Positions 1 through 5,578 of a stretch of 5,801 nucleotides of DNA are shown piece after piece; within the stretch, counting starts at the first letter, position 1; each line of letters starts with the position of its first letter. Below the pieces are notes generated by a model. It was not told the DNA's origin, ran no database searches, and saw only the letters and a list, made by a program, of their open reading frames with translations. Origin of the DNA: Betaproteobacteria bacterium UBA7395 (GTDB taxonomy: Bacteria; Pseudomonadota; Gammaproteobacteria; Burkholderiales; Rhodocyclaceae); assembly GCA_002470165.1 (NCBI GenBank), contig DKNF01000220.1, positions 1-5,801 of the forward strand, given 5' to 3'. Both the position numbers and the translations under genes were made by a program.

Positions 1-2291
1 CGGGCGCCGGACTTGCCGAGCACGCCGTAGTAGCCTTCCTCGGTCAGGATCAGCGCGTCCATCTTGGTCGGCGGGGCGATCCACAGGCGGGTCGGGATGT
101 CCGACTTGCCTTCGAGGACCTTGCCGGCGGCGCGGAAGTGGCCGATGTTGGTCATGCACGAACCGATGAAGACTTCGTCAATCTTGTCGCCGGCGACTTC
201 GGACAGCAGCTTGACGTCGTCCGGATCGTTCGGGCAGGCCAGGATCGGCTCGGTGACTTCGGCCAGGTCGATTTCGATGACGGCGGCGTACTCGGCGTCG
301 GCGTCAGCCTTGAGCAGCGTGCCGTTGGCGATCCACTCTTCCATGGCGGCGATGCGGCGCTTCAGCGTGCGGGCATCCTGATAGCCTTCGGCGATCATCC
401 ACTTCATCAGGGTGATGTTCGAACGCATGTACTCGACGATCGGCTCCTTGTTCAGGGCGATCGCGCAAGCGGCAGCGGAACGCTCGGCGGCGGCGTCGGA
501 GAGTTCGAAGGCTTGTTCAACCTTGAGATCCGGCAGGCCTTCGATTTCCAGGATGCGGCCGGAGAAGACGTTCTTCTTGCCTTTCTTTTCGACGGTCAGC
601 AGGCCCTGCTTGATGGCGTAGTACGGGATCGCGTTGACCAGGTCGCGCAGGGTGATGCCGTCCTGCATCTTGCCCTTGAAGCGGACCAGCACCGATTCCG
701 GCATGTCCAGCGGCATGACGCCGGTGGCTGCAGCGAAGGCGACCAGGCCGGAACCGGCCGGGAAGGAGATGCCGATCGGGAAACGGGTGTGCGAGTCGCC
801 GCCGGTGCCGACGGTGTCCGGCAGCAGCAGGCGGTTCAGCCAGGAGTGGATGACGCCGTCGCCCGGACGCAGCGAGACGCCGCCACGGGTCGAGATGAAG
901 GACGGCAGTTCGCGGTGCATCTTGACGTCGACCAGCTTCGGGTAGGCGGCGGTGTGGCAGAAGGACTGCATGACGAGGTCGGCGGAGAAGCCGAGGCAGG
1001 CCAGATCCTTCAGTTCGTCGCGGGTCATCGGGCCGGTGGTGTCCTGGGAACCGACGGTGGTCATCTTCGGCTCGCAGTAGGTGCCCGGACGGATGCCGGT
1101 GACGCCGCAGGCCTTGCCGACCATCTTCTGGGCCAGCGAGAAACCCTTGCCGTTGTCGGCCGGGTTCTGCGGCAGGCGGAACAGCGTCGATTGCGGCAGG
1201 CCGAGGAATTCACGGGCCTTGGTCGTCAGGCCGCGGCCGATGATCAGCGGAATGCGGCCGCCGGCACGGACTTCGTCGAGGATGACCAGGGTCTTCAGTT
1301 GCGATTCGGCGATCACGGCGCCGTTCTTCAGCGCGGTGACCTTGCCGGTCTGTTGATCGACCTTGAGCTCGATCTCGTCGCCCATGTCCATCTGACCGGC
1401 GTCGATTTCGATCGGCAGGGCGCCGGCATCTTCCATCGTGTTGAAGAAGATCGGGGCGATCTTGGAACCCAGGCAGACGCCGCCGAAGCGCTTGTTCGGC
1501 ACGAACGGGATGTCTTCGCCGGTGAACCACAGCACGGAGTTGGTGGCGGACTTGCGGGAAGAACCGGTACCGACCACGTCACCGACGTAGGCGATCAGGT
1601 TGCCCTTGGCGGCGAGCTTTTCCAGTTGCTTGATCGGGCCGCGCGAGCCCGGCTCGTCAGCTTCGATACCCGGACGCGGGTTCTTCAGCATGGCCAGGGC
1701 GTGCAGCGGGATGTCGGGACGCGACCAGGCATCCGGGGCCGGCGACAGGTCGTCGGTATTGGTTTCGCCGGTGACCTTGAACACGGTCAGCTTCTGCGAA
1801 GCCGGGACTTCCGGACGCGAGGTGAACCACTCGCCGTCGGCCCAGGACTGCATGACGGCCTTGGCGTTGGCGTTGCCGCCCTTGGCCAGTTCGGCGACAT
1901 CGTGGAAGAAGTCGAACACCAGCAGGGTCTTCTTCAGGCCTTCGGCGGCGACGGCGCCGCAGGTCGGGCAGGCGAGCAGGTCGATCAGCGGCTTGACGTT
2001 GTAGCCACCGAGCATGGTGCCGAGCAGTTCGGCGGCCTTCTCGCGGGAAATCAGCGCACAGGCTTCTTCGCCCTTGGCGACCTTGGCCAGGAACTCGGCC
2101 TTGACCTTGGCGGCATCATCGACGCCAGCCGGCACGCGGTAGGTGATCAGTTCGACCAGGGCGGCTTCTTCGCCCTTCGGCGGGTTCTTCAGCAGGGCCA
2201 CCAGTTCGGTGGTCTGTTGCTTGGACAGGGGCAGCGGCGGGATACCGAGGGCTGCACGCTCTGCTACGTGGGCGCGATAGGCTTCAAGCAC
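1..2291 (-). CDS. acnB: Aconitate hydratase B (AcnB), C-terminus cut by window edge
   Basis: This enzyme interconverts citrate and isocitrate via cis-aconitate in the TCA cycle, in the cytoplasm, using a [4Fe-4S] cluster. AcnB proteins of this family also act on 2-methyl-cis-aconitate in propionate breakdown. The window holds 763 codons of a family usually about 865 residues long, and reading stops just after the GKSGAR stretch. The protein matches E. coli AcnB from memory almost throughout. It has an N-terminal HEAT-like domain (about residues 1-160), a swivel domain with [20 protein letters not shown] (174-193) and [12 protein letters not shown] (241-252), then the catalytic core with [11 protein letters not shown] (D499, H501, R503) and [15 protein letters not shown]. 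Cys712 in that last motif corresponds to cluster ligand Cys710 of E. coli; the other two ligands (the GCSLC motif) lie outside the window. The GTG start at 2291 is chosen because [14 protein letters not shown] matches the family N-terminus and an AAGGAAG lies 5 bases upstream. An unusual CPTC motif occurs at residues 108-111. The gene is divergent from tal. Confidence 0.98.
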   Translation of the reverse strand, partial: MLEAYRAHVAERAALGIPPLPLSKQQTTELVALLKNPPKGEEAALVELITYRVPAGVDDAAKVKAEFLAKVAKGEEACALISREKAAELLGTMLGGYNVKPLIDLLACPTCGAVAAEGLKKTLLVFDFFHDVAELAKGGNANAKAVMQSWADGEWFTSRPEVPASQKLTVFKVTGETNTDDLSPAPDAWSRPDIPLHALAMLKNPRPGIEADEPGSRGPIKQLEKLAAKGNLIAYVGDVVGTGSSRKSATNSVLWFTGEDIPFVPNKRFGGVCLGSKIAPIFFNTMEDAGALPIEIDAGQMDMGDEIELKVDQQTGKVTALKNGAVIAESQLKTLVILDEVRAGGRIPLIIGRGLTTKAREFLGLPQSTLFRLPQNPADNGKGFSLAQKMVGKACGVTGIRPGTYCEPKMTTVGSQDTTGPMTRDELKDLACLGFSADLVMQSFCHTAAYPKLVDVKMHRELPSFISTRGGVSLRPGDGVIHSWLNRLLLPDTVGTGGDSHTRFPIGISFPAGSGLVAFAAATGVMPLDMPESVLVRFKGKMQDGITLRDLVNAIPYYAIKQGLLTVEKKGKKNVFSGRILEIEGLPDLKVEQAFELSDAAAERSAAACAIALNKEPIVEYMRSNITLMKWMIAEGYQDARTLKRRIAAMEEWIANGTLLKADADAEYAAVIEIDLAEVTEPILACPNDPDDVKLLSEVAGDKIDEVFIGSCMTNIGHFRAAGKVLEGKSDIPTRLWIAPPTKMDALILTEEGYYGVLGKSGA

Positions 2292-2296
2292 GGCGA

Positions 2297-2303
2297 CTTC
2301 CTT
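2297..2303 (-). promoter_or_regulatory. Ribosome binding site of acnB
   Basis: The minus strand reads AAGGAAG here, five bases before the GTG at 2291. It supports the GTG start over any other codon nearby, since no ATG lies in frame close by. It directly abuts the right arm of a possible leader hairpin. Confidence 0.8.
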
Positions 2304-2342
2304 TCGTAAAGGGTTGCTCTAGGGGAAACGAATATTTTACGA
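2304..2342 (-). promoter_or_regulatory. Possible hairpin in the acnB leader next to the ribosome binding site
   Basis: Seven-base arms, TCGTAAA (2304-2310, plus strand) and TTTACGA (2336-2342), are perfect inverted repeats separated by 25 bases. In the acnB mRNA the right arm would end one base before the AAGGAAG. The stem is short and AU-rich with a large loop, so its stability is doubtful. It could also be a DNA operator, or chance. No known riboswitch is recognised. Confidence 0.3.
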
Positions 2343-2399
2343 CAACGGCGGCGGCTGGATGGTTCGCATGACAACGCCCCTGGCCGGCACCCGCAGGTC

Positions 2400-2416
2400 T
2401 TATATATTTTATATGT
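2400..2416. promoter_or_regulatory. AT-rich inverted repeat, candidate acnB operator or promoter element
   Basis: ATATA (2402-2406), TTT (2407-2409) and TATAT (2410-2414) form a perfect inverted repeat inside a run of 16 A/T bases (2400-2414 plus neighbours), flanked by GC-rich DNA. On the minus strand it includes TATAAA, which could serve as a -10 box for acnB, with a leader of about 100 bases. No good -35 box stands 16-18 bases upstream of it, so an activator-dependent promoter or a regulator site is equally possible. The binding protein is unknown. Confidence 0.4.
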
Positions 2417-2530
2417 TAGTTCACCCGTGCGCCACATCTTCGAAGCCCGGACCGGACCACGATTGCCCATTTTTCAGGCACCAACCACAAAGCCCTTGTC
2501 GCTCAATGGATTGCAGCAGGCATCCAGAGC

Positions 2531-2539
2531 TTATCCACA
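2531..2539 (+). promoter_or_regulatory. DnaA-box-like site 1 (perfect TTATCCACA)
   Basis: The sequence TTATCCACA is identical to the strong DnaA box consensus of E. coli. It lies 85 bases upstream of the tal ATG, in the same orientation as a second site at 2573. A chance match to one fixed 9-mer is rare, but binding has not been shown. A weaker inverted relative, TTATCCCCG on the minus strand, is at 2557-2565. Confidence 0.5.
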
Positions 2540-2572
2540 GGCTTGTCCGACCCAAACGGGGATAAATGCCTT

Positions 2573-2581
2573 TTATGCACA
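2573..2581 (+). promoter_or_regulatory. DnaA-box-like site 2 (TTATGCACA)
   Basis: TTATGCACA fits the relaxed DnaA consensus TTWTNCACA. It is in direct orientation with the site at 2531, 42 bases start to start, or about four helical turns, so both would lie on the same DNA face. Both are followed by CAGGCT or a near-identical continuation. It lies 42 bases upstream of the tal ATG. Confidence 0.45.
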
Positions 2582-2623
2582 CAGGCTGATAGACTTGCCC
2601 CTTTTGCCCAGCGACCCAACGAC

Positions 2624-3661
2624 ATGTCCCGCATTGCCGCCATCTCCCGCCTCGGCCAGCAAGTCTGGCTCGACAACCTGTCCCGCCAACTGCTCGAATC
2701 CGGCGAACTCGCCCGCTGGATCGCCGACGATGCGATTGCCGGCGTCACCTCGAACCCGGCCATCTTCTACAACGCGATCCGCACCGATGCGGCTTACGCC
2801 GAAGCCGTGAGCAAGCTCAAGAACAGCCAACTGGATGCCGAACTGCGCTTCGAAGCACTGGCGCTCCCCGACGTCCAGGGTGCCTGCGACCTGCTCCTGC
2901 CCGTCTACGAGCAAAGCGGCGGCAACGCCGGTTTCGTCAGCTTCGAGGTGTCGCCGACCCTGGCCGCCGACACCGCCGGCACCCTGGCTGCCGCCCGGCG
3001 CCTGTGGGCGGAGATCGGCCGTCCGAACGCGATGATCAAGATTCCGGCAACGCCGGCCGGCCTGGGCGCGATCACCGCCGCCATCGCCGACGGCATCAAC
3101 GTCAATGTCACGCTGATCTTTTCGCCGGGGCAACTCGCCGACGTGCAGCACGCCTATCGCGCCGGCATTGAGCAGCGTTTCGCCGCCGGCCTGCCGGTGG
3201 ACCGCATCGCCTCGGTCGCCAGCGTCTTCATCAGCCGGCTGGACAGCCTGATCGATCCGAAATTGCCGGCCGAACTACAAGGCCGGACAGCGATTGCCAT
3301 GGCTCGCCAGGCTTACGCCGACTGGCAGGAACTGCCGGCCCTGCCCGGCCAGGCGCGCCAGCAGATGCTGCTGTGGGCCTCGACATCGAGCAAGAATCCC
3401 AATTACCGCGACGTGCTTTACGTGGAGCAACTGATCGGCGCCGGCACCGTGAATACCGTTCCCGATGCCACGCTGGCGGCCTTCCGCGACCATGGCGAAG
3501 CGCTCGCCACGCTGGCTGACGACCGCGAGGGCACGGCCCATCAACTGGCGGCAATCGCCGCGCTGGGTCACGATCTCGACGTGATCGGCGAAGAACTGCA
3601 GACGGCCGGCCTCAAGCAGTTCGACGAAGCCTTCGCCAAACTGCTCGACCTGGTCCGCTGA
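2624..3661 (+). CDS. tal: Transaldolase
   Basis: Transaldolase moves a dihydroxyacetone unit between sedoheptulose 7-phosphate and glyceraldehyde 3-phosphate in the non-oxidative pentose phosphate pathway, in the cytoplasm. The 345-residue product fits the longer transaldolase type (about 350-375 residues) found in many bacteria, as in actinobacterial Tal. Visible motifs, in order, are GQQVWLDNLSR (11-21), GVTSNPAIF (40-48), the MIKIPAT segment whose Lys139 is the expected Schiff-base lysine, NVTLIFS (161-167), VASVFISRLDS (198-208), LWASTSSKNPNYRDVLYV (250-267) and NTVPDATL (277-284). The frame is open upstream to a TTG at 2543, but family similarity starts at the ATG at 2624 and the extra 27 residues (two Cys, no similarity) look like leader. 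No Shine-Dalgarno sequence is seen before the ATG. The gene converges on the HDOD gene with only 17 bases between the stop codons. Confidence 0.95.
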   Translation: MSRIAAISRLGQQVWLDNLSRQLLESGELARWIADDAIAGVTSNPAIFYNAIRTDAAYAEAVSKLKNSQLDAELRFEALALPDVQGACDLLLPVYEQSGGNAGFVSFEVSPTLAADTAGTLAAARRLWAEIGRPNAMIKIPATPAGLGAITAAIADGINVNVTLIFSPGQLADVQHAYRAGIEQRFAAGLPVDRIASVASVFISRLDSLIDPKLPAELQGRTAIAMARQAYADWQELPALPGQARQQMLLWASTSSKNPNYRDVLYVEQLIGAGTVNTVPDATLAAFRDHGEALATLADDREGTAHQLAAIAALGHDLDVIGEELQTAGLKQFDEAFAKLLDLVR

Positions 3662-3669
3662 TCGTCAGT

Positions 3670-3695
3670 GCGGCTGGCTCAACCGAGCCAGTCGC
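3670..3695. terminator. Hairpin between convergent tal and HDOD genes
   Basis: An 11-base left arm (3670-3680) and right arm (3685-3695) pair at 10 of 11 positions, with one G-T mismatch that would be a G-U pair in the plus-strand RNA. The loop is AACC. The core CTGGCTC/GAGCCAG is perfect. It lies just after the tal stop and spans the HDOD stop codon and last four codons. No T-run follows on either strand, so it is not a classical intrinsic terminator. It may block or stabilise 3' ends of both transcripts. Confidence 0.5.
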
Positions 3696-4521
3696 GCAAA
3701 TCCTCGATCAGGTCGTCGACACCGCCGAGCGACAGGCCGAAGAAATCGCAGACCAGCGGCGCGGCCTTGGCCCACTCGTGATCGACGCCACCGGCATGCA
3801 GGCGGATGATGTGTTCGGCGAGCACATTGATGGCGATCTGCGCCAGGACAACGGATGAAAATTCGCTGCGCCGCTGCAGGACGCTGTAGTCGTGGTGGCG
3901 CAGGATGGCTTCGGCCACCTCGTCGGGCAGTCGCCAGCGGCGCGCCAGGAAGTAGCCGACCACCGCATGGTTCGTCCCCAGGTACTTGTCCTCGACCTCG
4001 GTAAACATCATGTCCTCGGCGTCGTTGGCCTCGCCGAGTACCGAGCGCGTCTCGGGGAAACGCCGCATCAGCAGCGGAATGCCGCAATCGTGGAACAAGC
4101 CGAAGGTGTAGGCCACATCCGGCCGAATGCAGCGCAGGCGGCGGGCAATCTCGCCGGACAGACGCGCGGTCAGCGCCGAACTTTCCCAGAAACGTTCGAG
4201 ACTGGCCGAATCCTTGCCCGCCAAGGCGACCTTGAGCAGTTGCGAGACCACCAGGTTGAATACCTGCCGCGTTCCCAGAACGTTGATCGCCTGGTTGATC
4301 GACGACAACTTGTGGCCAGTCGAGAATGCCGGTGAATTGGCAATCTGCATGACGTGCCCCGAGAGGGCGACGTCGCTGGACATCAGGCGCACCAGTTCGC
4401 GATGATCCGGCTCATCCTTCTTCAGTTCCCGGTCAAGTTCGACCAGGATCGACGGGCAAGGCGGAATGTCCACGCCGCTGAGCATGGACTGCAGTTGTTG
4501 TTCTTCTGGGACGGATTTCAT
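3679..4521 (-). CDS. HDOD-domain protein
   Basis: This 280-residue cytoplasmic protein is nearly all one HDOD domain (a relative of HD phosphohydrolases, Pfam HDOD), a family linked to signalling, often near cyclic-di-GMP, chemotaxis or stress functions, with mostly unknown biochemistry. Visible family landmarks are IPPCPSI (19-25), SSDVALSGHVMQIANSPAF (48-66) with the typical ANS, SSINQAINVLGTRQV (73-87), FWESSALTA (111-119), GLFHDCG (141-147), the TNHAVVGYFLARRWRLP segment (183-199) and an HHD at 209-211. The HD pair is His144-Asp145 and His185 and His209-His210 are also kept, so metal binding is possible; many HDOD proteins have lost these residues. No receiver, GGDEF, EAL, kinase or membrane segment is present, so it is a stand-alone HDOD protein. 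The ATG at 4521 is chosen for its GGAG nine bases upstream. It has its own likely promoter and converges on tal. The substrate and partner are unknown. Confidence 0.9.
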   Translation of the reverse strand: MKSVPEEQQLQSMLSGVDIPPCPSILVELDRELKKDEPDHRELVRLMSSDVALSGHVMQIANSPAFSTGHKLSSINQAINVLGTRQVFNLVVSQLLKVALAGKDSASLERFWESSALTARLSGEIARRLRCIRPDVAYTFGLFHDCGIPLLMRRFPETRSVLGEANDAEDMMFTEVEDKYLGTNHAVVGYFLARRWRLPDEVAEAILRHHDYSVLQRRSEFSSVVLAQIAINVLAEHIIRLHAGGVDHEWAKAAPLVCDFFGLSLGGVDDLIEDLRDWLG

Positions 4522-4530
4522 TTAGCGCAT

Positions 4531-4534
4531 CTCC
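4531..4534 (-). promoter_or_regulatory. Ribosome binding site of the HDOD gene
   Basis: The minus strand reads GGAG, then nine bases ATGCGCTAA, then the ATG at 4521. The spacing is at the long end of normal. The nine bases are themselves a start-Arg-stop mini-frame, but its ATG directly touches the GGAG, too close to be used efficiently, so the GGAG is assigned to the downstream ATG. Confidence 0.6.
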
Positions 4535-4567
4535 GGGGATTGCCGTGGAGATTAGCTGCTTGTTGCG

Positions 4568-4587
4568 TTTCGATAAATATAACGAAA
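4568..4587. promoter_or_regulatory. 20-base near-palindrome over the HDOD promoter, candidate operator
   Basis: Perfect five-base arms TTTCG (4568-4572) and CGAAA (4583-4587) flank ten A/T bases. Over the 20 positions, 8 of 10 symmetric pairs are complementary. It covers the predicted -10 box (4576-4581) and the likely transcription start, a position suited to a repressor. The binding protein is unknown. Confidence 0.4.
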
Positions 4588-4605
4588 GTAATAGAGCGGT
4601 ATCAA
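4576..4605 (-). promoter_or_regulatory. Predicted sigma-70 promoter of the HDOD gene
   Basis: On the minus strand TTGATA (4605-4600, five of six matches to TTGACA) is followed after 18 bases by TATATT (4581-4576, five of six matches to TATAAT). Transcription would start near 4569, giving a leader of about 50 bases before the ATG at 4521. The -35 box contains the TGA stop codon of the upstream CxxCxxCC gene, so promoter and gene end overlap. It is one of the few AT-rich spots in the window. Confidence 0.6.
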
Positions 4606-4916
4606 AGTACCAATCCATGCCGTCTGCGAGCCTGTAGACAAGCATCGTGCTCGACGTCGAATTCACGACACGGCGACGGTCTTTCGTCGTAGATCGTACA
4701 CCTGACCTGCCCTCCGATTTCCCCGGCCAGCGCCACGCAGCGCGGCGCGGCGTCATCGGTGCCGCACATGCGCACGATGGCCGGCGTCACCGGCACCGTC
4801 ATCGCCGCCGGCACGCCCTGCCCCCAGGCGAAGGCGCCGCCGGCCAGTTCGGCCGGGTGGAAATCGACGCGAAAACTGGCGCAGCAGGCACCGCAGGACT
4901 GGCAGATGCTGCTCAT
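4602..4916 (-). CDS. CxxCxxCC (YkgJ-type) cysteine-cluster protein
   Basis: This 104-residue cytoplasmic protein belongs by its motifs to the YkgJ/CxxCxxCC family, thought to bind Zn or Fe through clustered cysteines; no reaction is established for the family. The N-terminus has C5-x-x-C8-x-x-C11-C12 in CQSCGACC. Further cysteines are C51, C60, C73 and C83 in the segment VRCTIYDERPSPCREFD, typical of the family C-terminal half, and C93. No signal peptide or membrane segment is seen. The ATG at 4916 overlaps the stop of the TrmB-like gene as ATGA, so translation is likely coupled. The open frame continues upstream of 4916 to 5387, but the cysteine motif sits right at this ATG and the upstream part only shadows the TrmB-like gene. 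Its stop codon lies inside the -35 box of the next gene. A role as metal-binding helper of the neighbouring RNA-modification enzymes is only a guess. Confidence 0.9.
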   Translation of the reverse strand: MSSICQSCGACCASFRVDFHPAELAGGAFAWGQGVPAAMTVPVTPAIVRMCGTDDAAPRCVALAGEIGGQVRCTIYDERPSPCREFDVEHDACLQARRRHGLVL

Positions 4917-5578
4917 CCCAGATCCACCCGGCAACGCCACAGACCATGCCCGGAAGCGAGATACTTCTTTTCGAACGGCGTCATCGGGTCGTCGGTCGCA
5001 TAAGGCTCGGCAACGACCGTCTGGCCGCTCAACAGACTCAGCGCCTGGGCCATTTCCTCGATGTAGATGGCCCAGTTGCTGCGACATTCGACCGTGCCGC
5101 CCAGTTCGCGCCACACCGGAAAAACCGCGTGCCCGTGCCAGCGCCGCGCCAGATGGCCGATCTTCGGCCATGGGTTGGGATAGAGGTTGTAGTGCCGCGC
5201 CAGCCGGATGCCTTCGGCCGCCAGCAGACGCCAGAAATCGACCAGATCGGCTCGCACCAGCACCGCATTGGCCGGCAACGGCAAAGGCTTGCCACGATTG
5301 ATGCGGTCGATCGATTGATCGACGCCGAAAACGAAATGGTCGGGAAACTCGGCAGCGATGCGCAGCGTGCTCCAGCCGACGCCGCAACCGGCATCGACGA
5401 TCAGCGGCGCCTGCGGATTCCAGGCATCGCGCGCCGCCAGCGCCGCGGCAAAGGCTTCGCGGTTGTAATCGGCCAGCGGCTTGCGGAAAGGGTGCGCCAG
5501 GTGCCGGCGCAGCAGATCGGGCAGATCCGGGTGCGGCCCGTCCTGGGCGCTGCTGATGAAGCGCGAGTTCCCGCTCAT
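4913..5578 (-). CDS. TrmB-like SAM-dependent methyltransferase, divergent at key Asp positions
   Basis: The 221-residue protein is a Rossmann-fold methyltransferase related to TrmB, the enzyme making 7-methylguanosine at tRNA position 46. VDAGCGVGWST (61-71) is the SAM-binding loop, and GVDQS (85-89) carries the acidic residue after strand 2. NLYPNPWPK (131-139) with H142, R145 and R146 corresponds to the TrmB FPDPW...RH..RR motif, and TPFEKK (200-205) to the C-terminal TxFE motif. In place of Asp144 and Asp180 of E. coli TrmB (alignment from memory) it has Asn135 and Asn168, and Gly141 replaces Arg150. It may therefore be a TrmB paralogue with another target or weak activity, or a variant still making m7G46, so no symbol is given. 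The ATG at 5578 overlaps the dusC-like stop as ATGA; only a weak AAAGG lies upstream. An open frame continues upstream to 5785 but is inside the neighbouring gene. Confidence 0.87.
   Translation of the reverse strand: MSGNSRFISSAQDGPHPDLPDLLRRHLAHPFRKPLADYNREAFAAALAARDAWNPQAPLIVDAGCGVGWSTLRIAAEFPDHFVFGVDQSIDRINRGKPLPLPANAVLVRADLVDFWRLLAAEGIRLARHYNLYPNPWPKIGHLARRWHGHAVFPVWRELGGTVECRSNWAIYIEEMAQALSLLSGQTVVAEPYATDDPMTPFEKKYLASGHGLWRCRVDLG

Larger units (their letters stand above)
2292..2623. other. Divergent acnB-tal intergenic region (332 bases), no gene
   Basis: This stretch separates the start codons of acnB (minus) and tal (plus) and should hold both promoters. Short open frames cross it (for example 2264-2470 minus and 2359-2565 plus), but they run into the flanking genes or lack a ribosome site and any recognisable similarity, so none is called. 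From the acnB side it contains the ribosome site, an AT-rich leader segment, an AT-rich inverted repeat around 2402-2414, a stretch without recognised signals (2420-2530), and two DnaA-box-like sequences at 2531 and 2573. I could not place a convincing -35/-10 pair for either gene. Confidence 0.85.

Noticed and set aside
138..2309. A 723-codon open frame on the plus strand opposite acnB
   Set aside because: It is a mirror of acnB caused by GC-rich codon use. Its product is Gly/Asp/Gln-rich with no family motif, while the minus strand gives a near full-length AcnB.
2531..2581. Replication origin, suggested by the DnaA-box-like sites
   Set aside because: Only two good boxes are present, there is no neighbouring AT-rich unwinding region, and the flanking genes (acnB, tal) are not origin-linked genes such as dnaA, dnaN or gidA.
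2540..2620. A sigma-70 promoter for tal
   Set aside because: Candidate -10 sequences (GATAAA at 2561, TTTTAT at 2571) have no acceptable -35 box at 16-18 bases, so no promoter is called.
2543..2623. Extended TTG start for transaldolase
   Set aside because: The added 27 residues show no family similarity, and the usual transaldolase N-terminus begins at the ATG at 2624.
3892..4335. A 147-codon plus-strand open frame opposite the HDOD gene
   Set aside because: It is an antisense shadow; the minus strand carries clear HDOD motifs.
4522..4530. Start-Arg-stop mini-frame just before the HDOD ATG, as a regulatory upstream frame
   Set aside because: Its ATG touches the GGAG directly, leaving no spacing for initiation; it is most likely incidental.
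4917..5387. A longer version of the CxxCxxCC protein, 261 residues
   Set aside because: The upstream part is an out-of-frame, Arg/Ala-rich reading of the TrmB-like gene; the cysteine motif begins right after the ATG at 4916, which forms an ATGA overlap.
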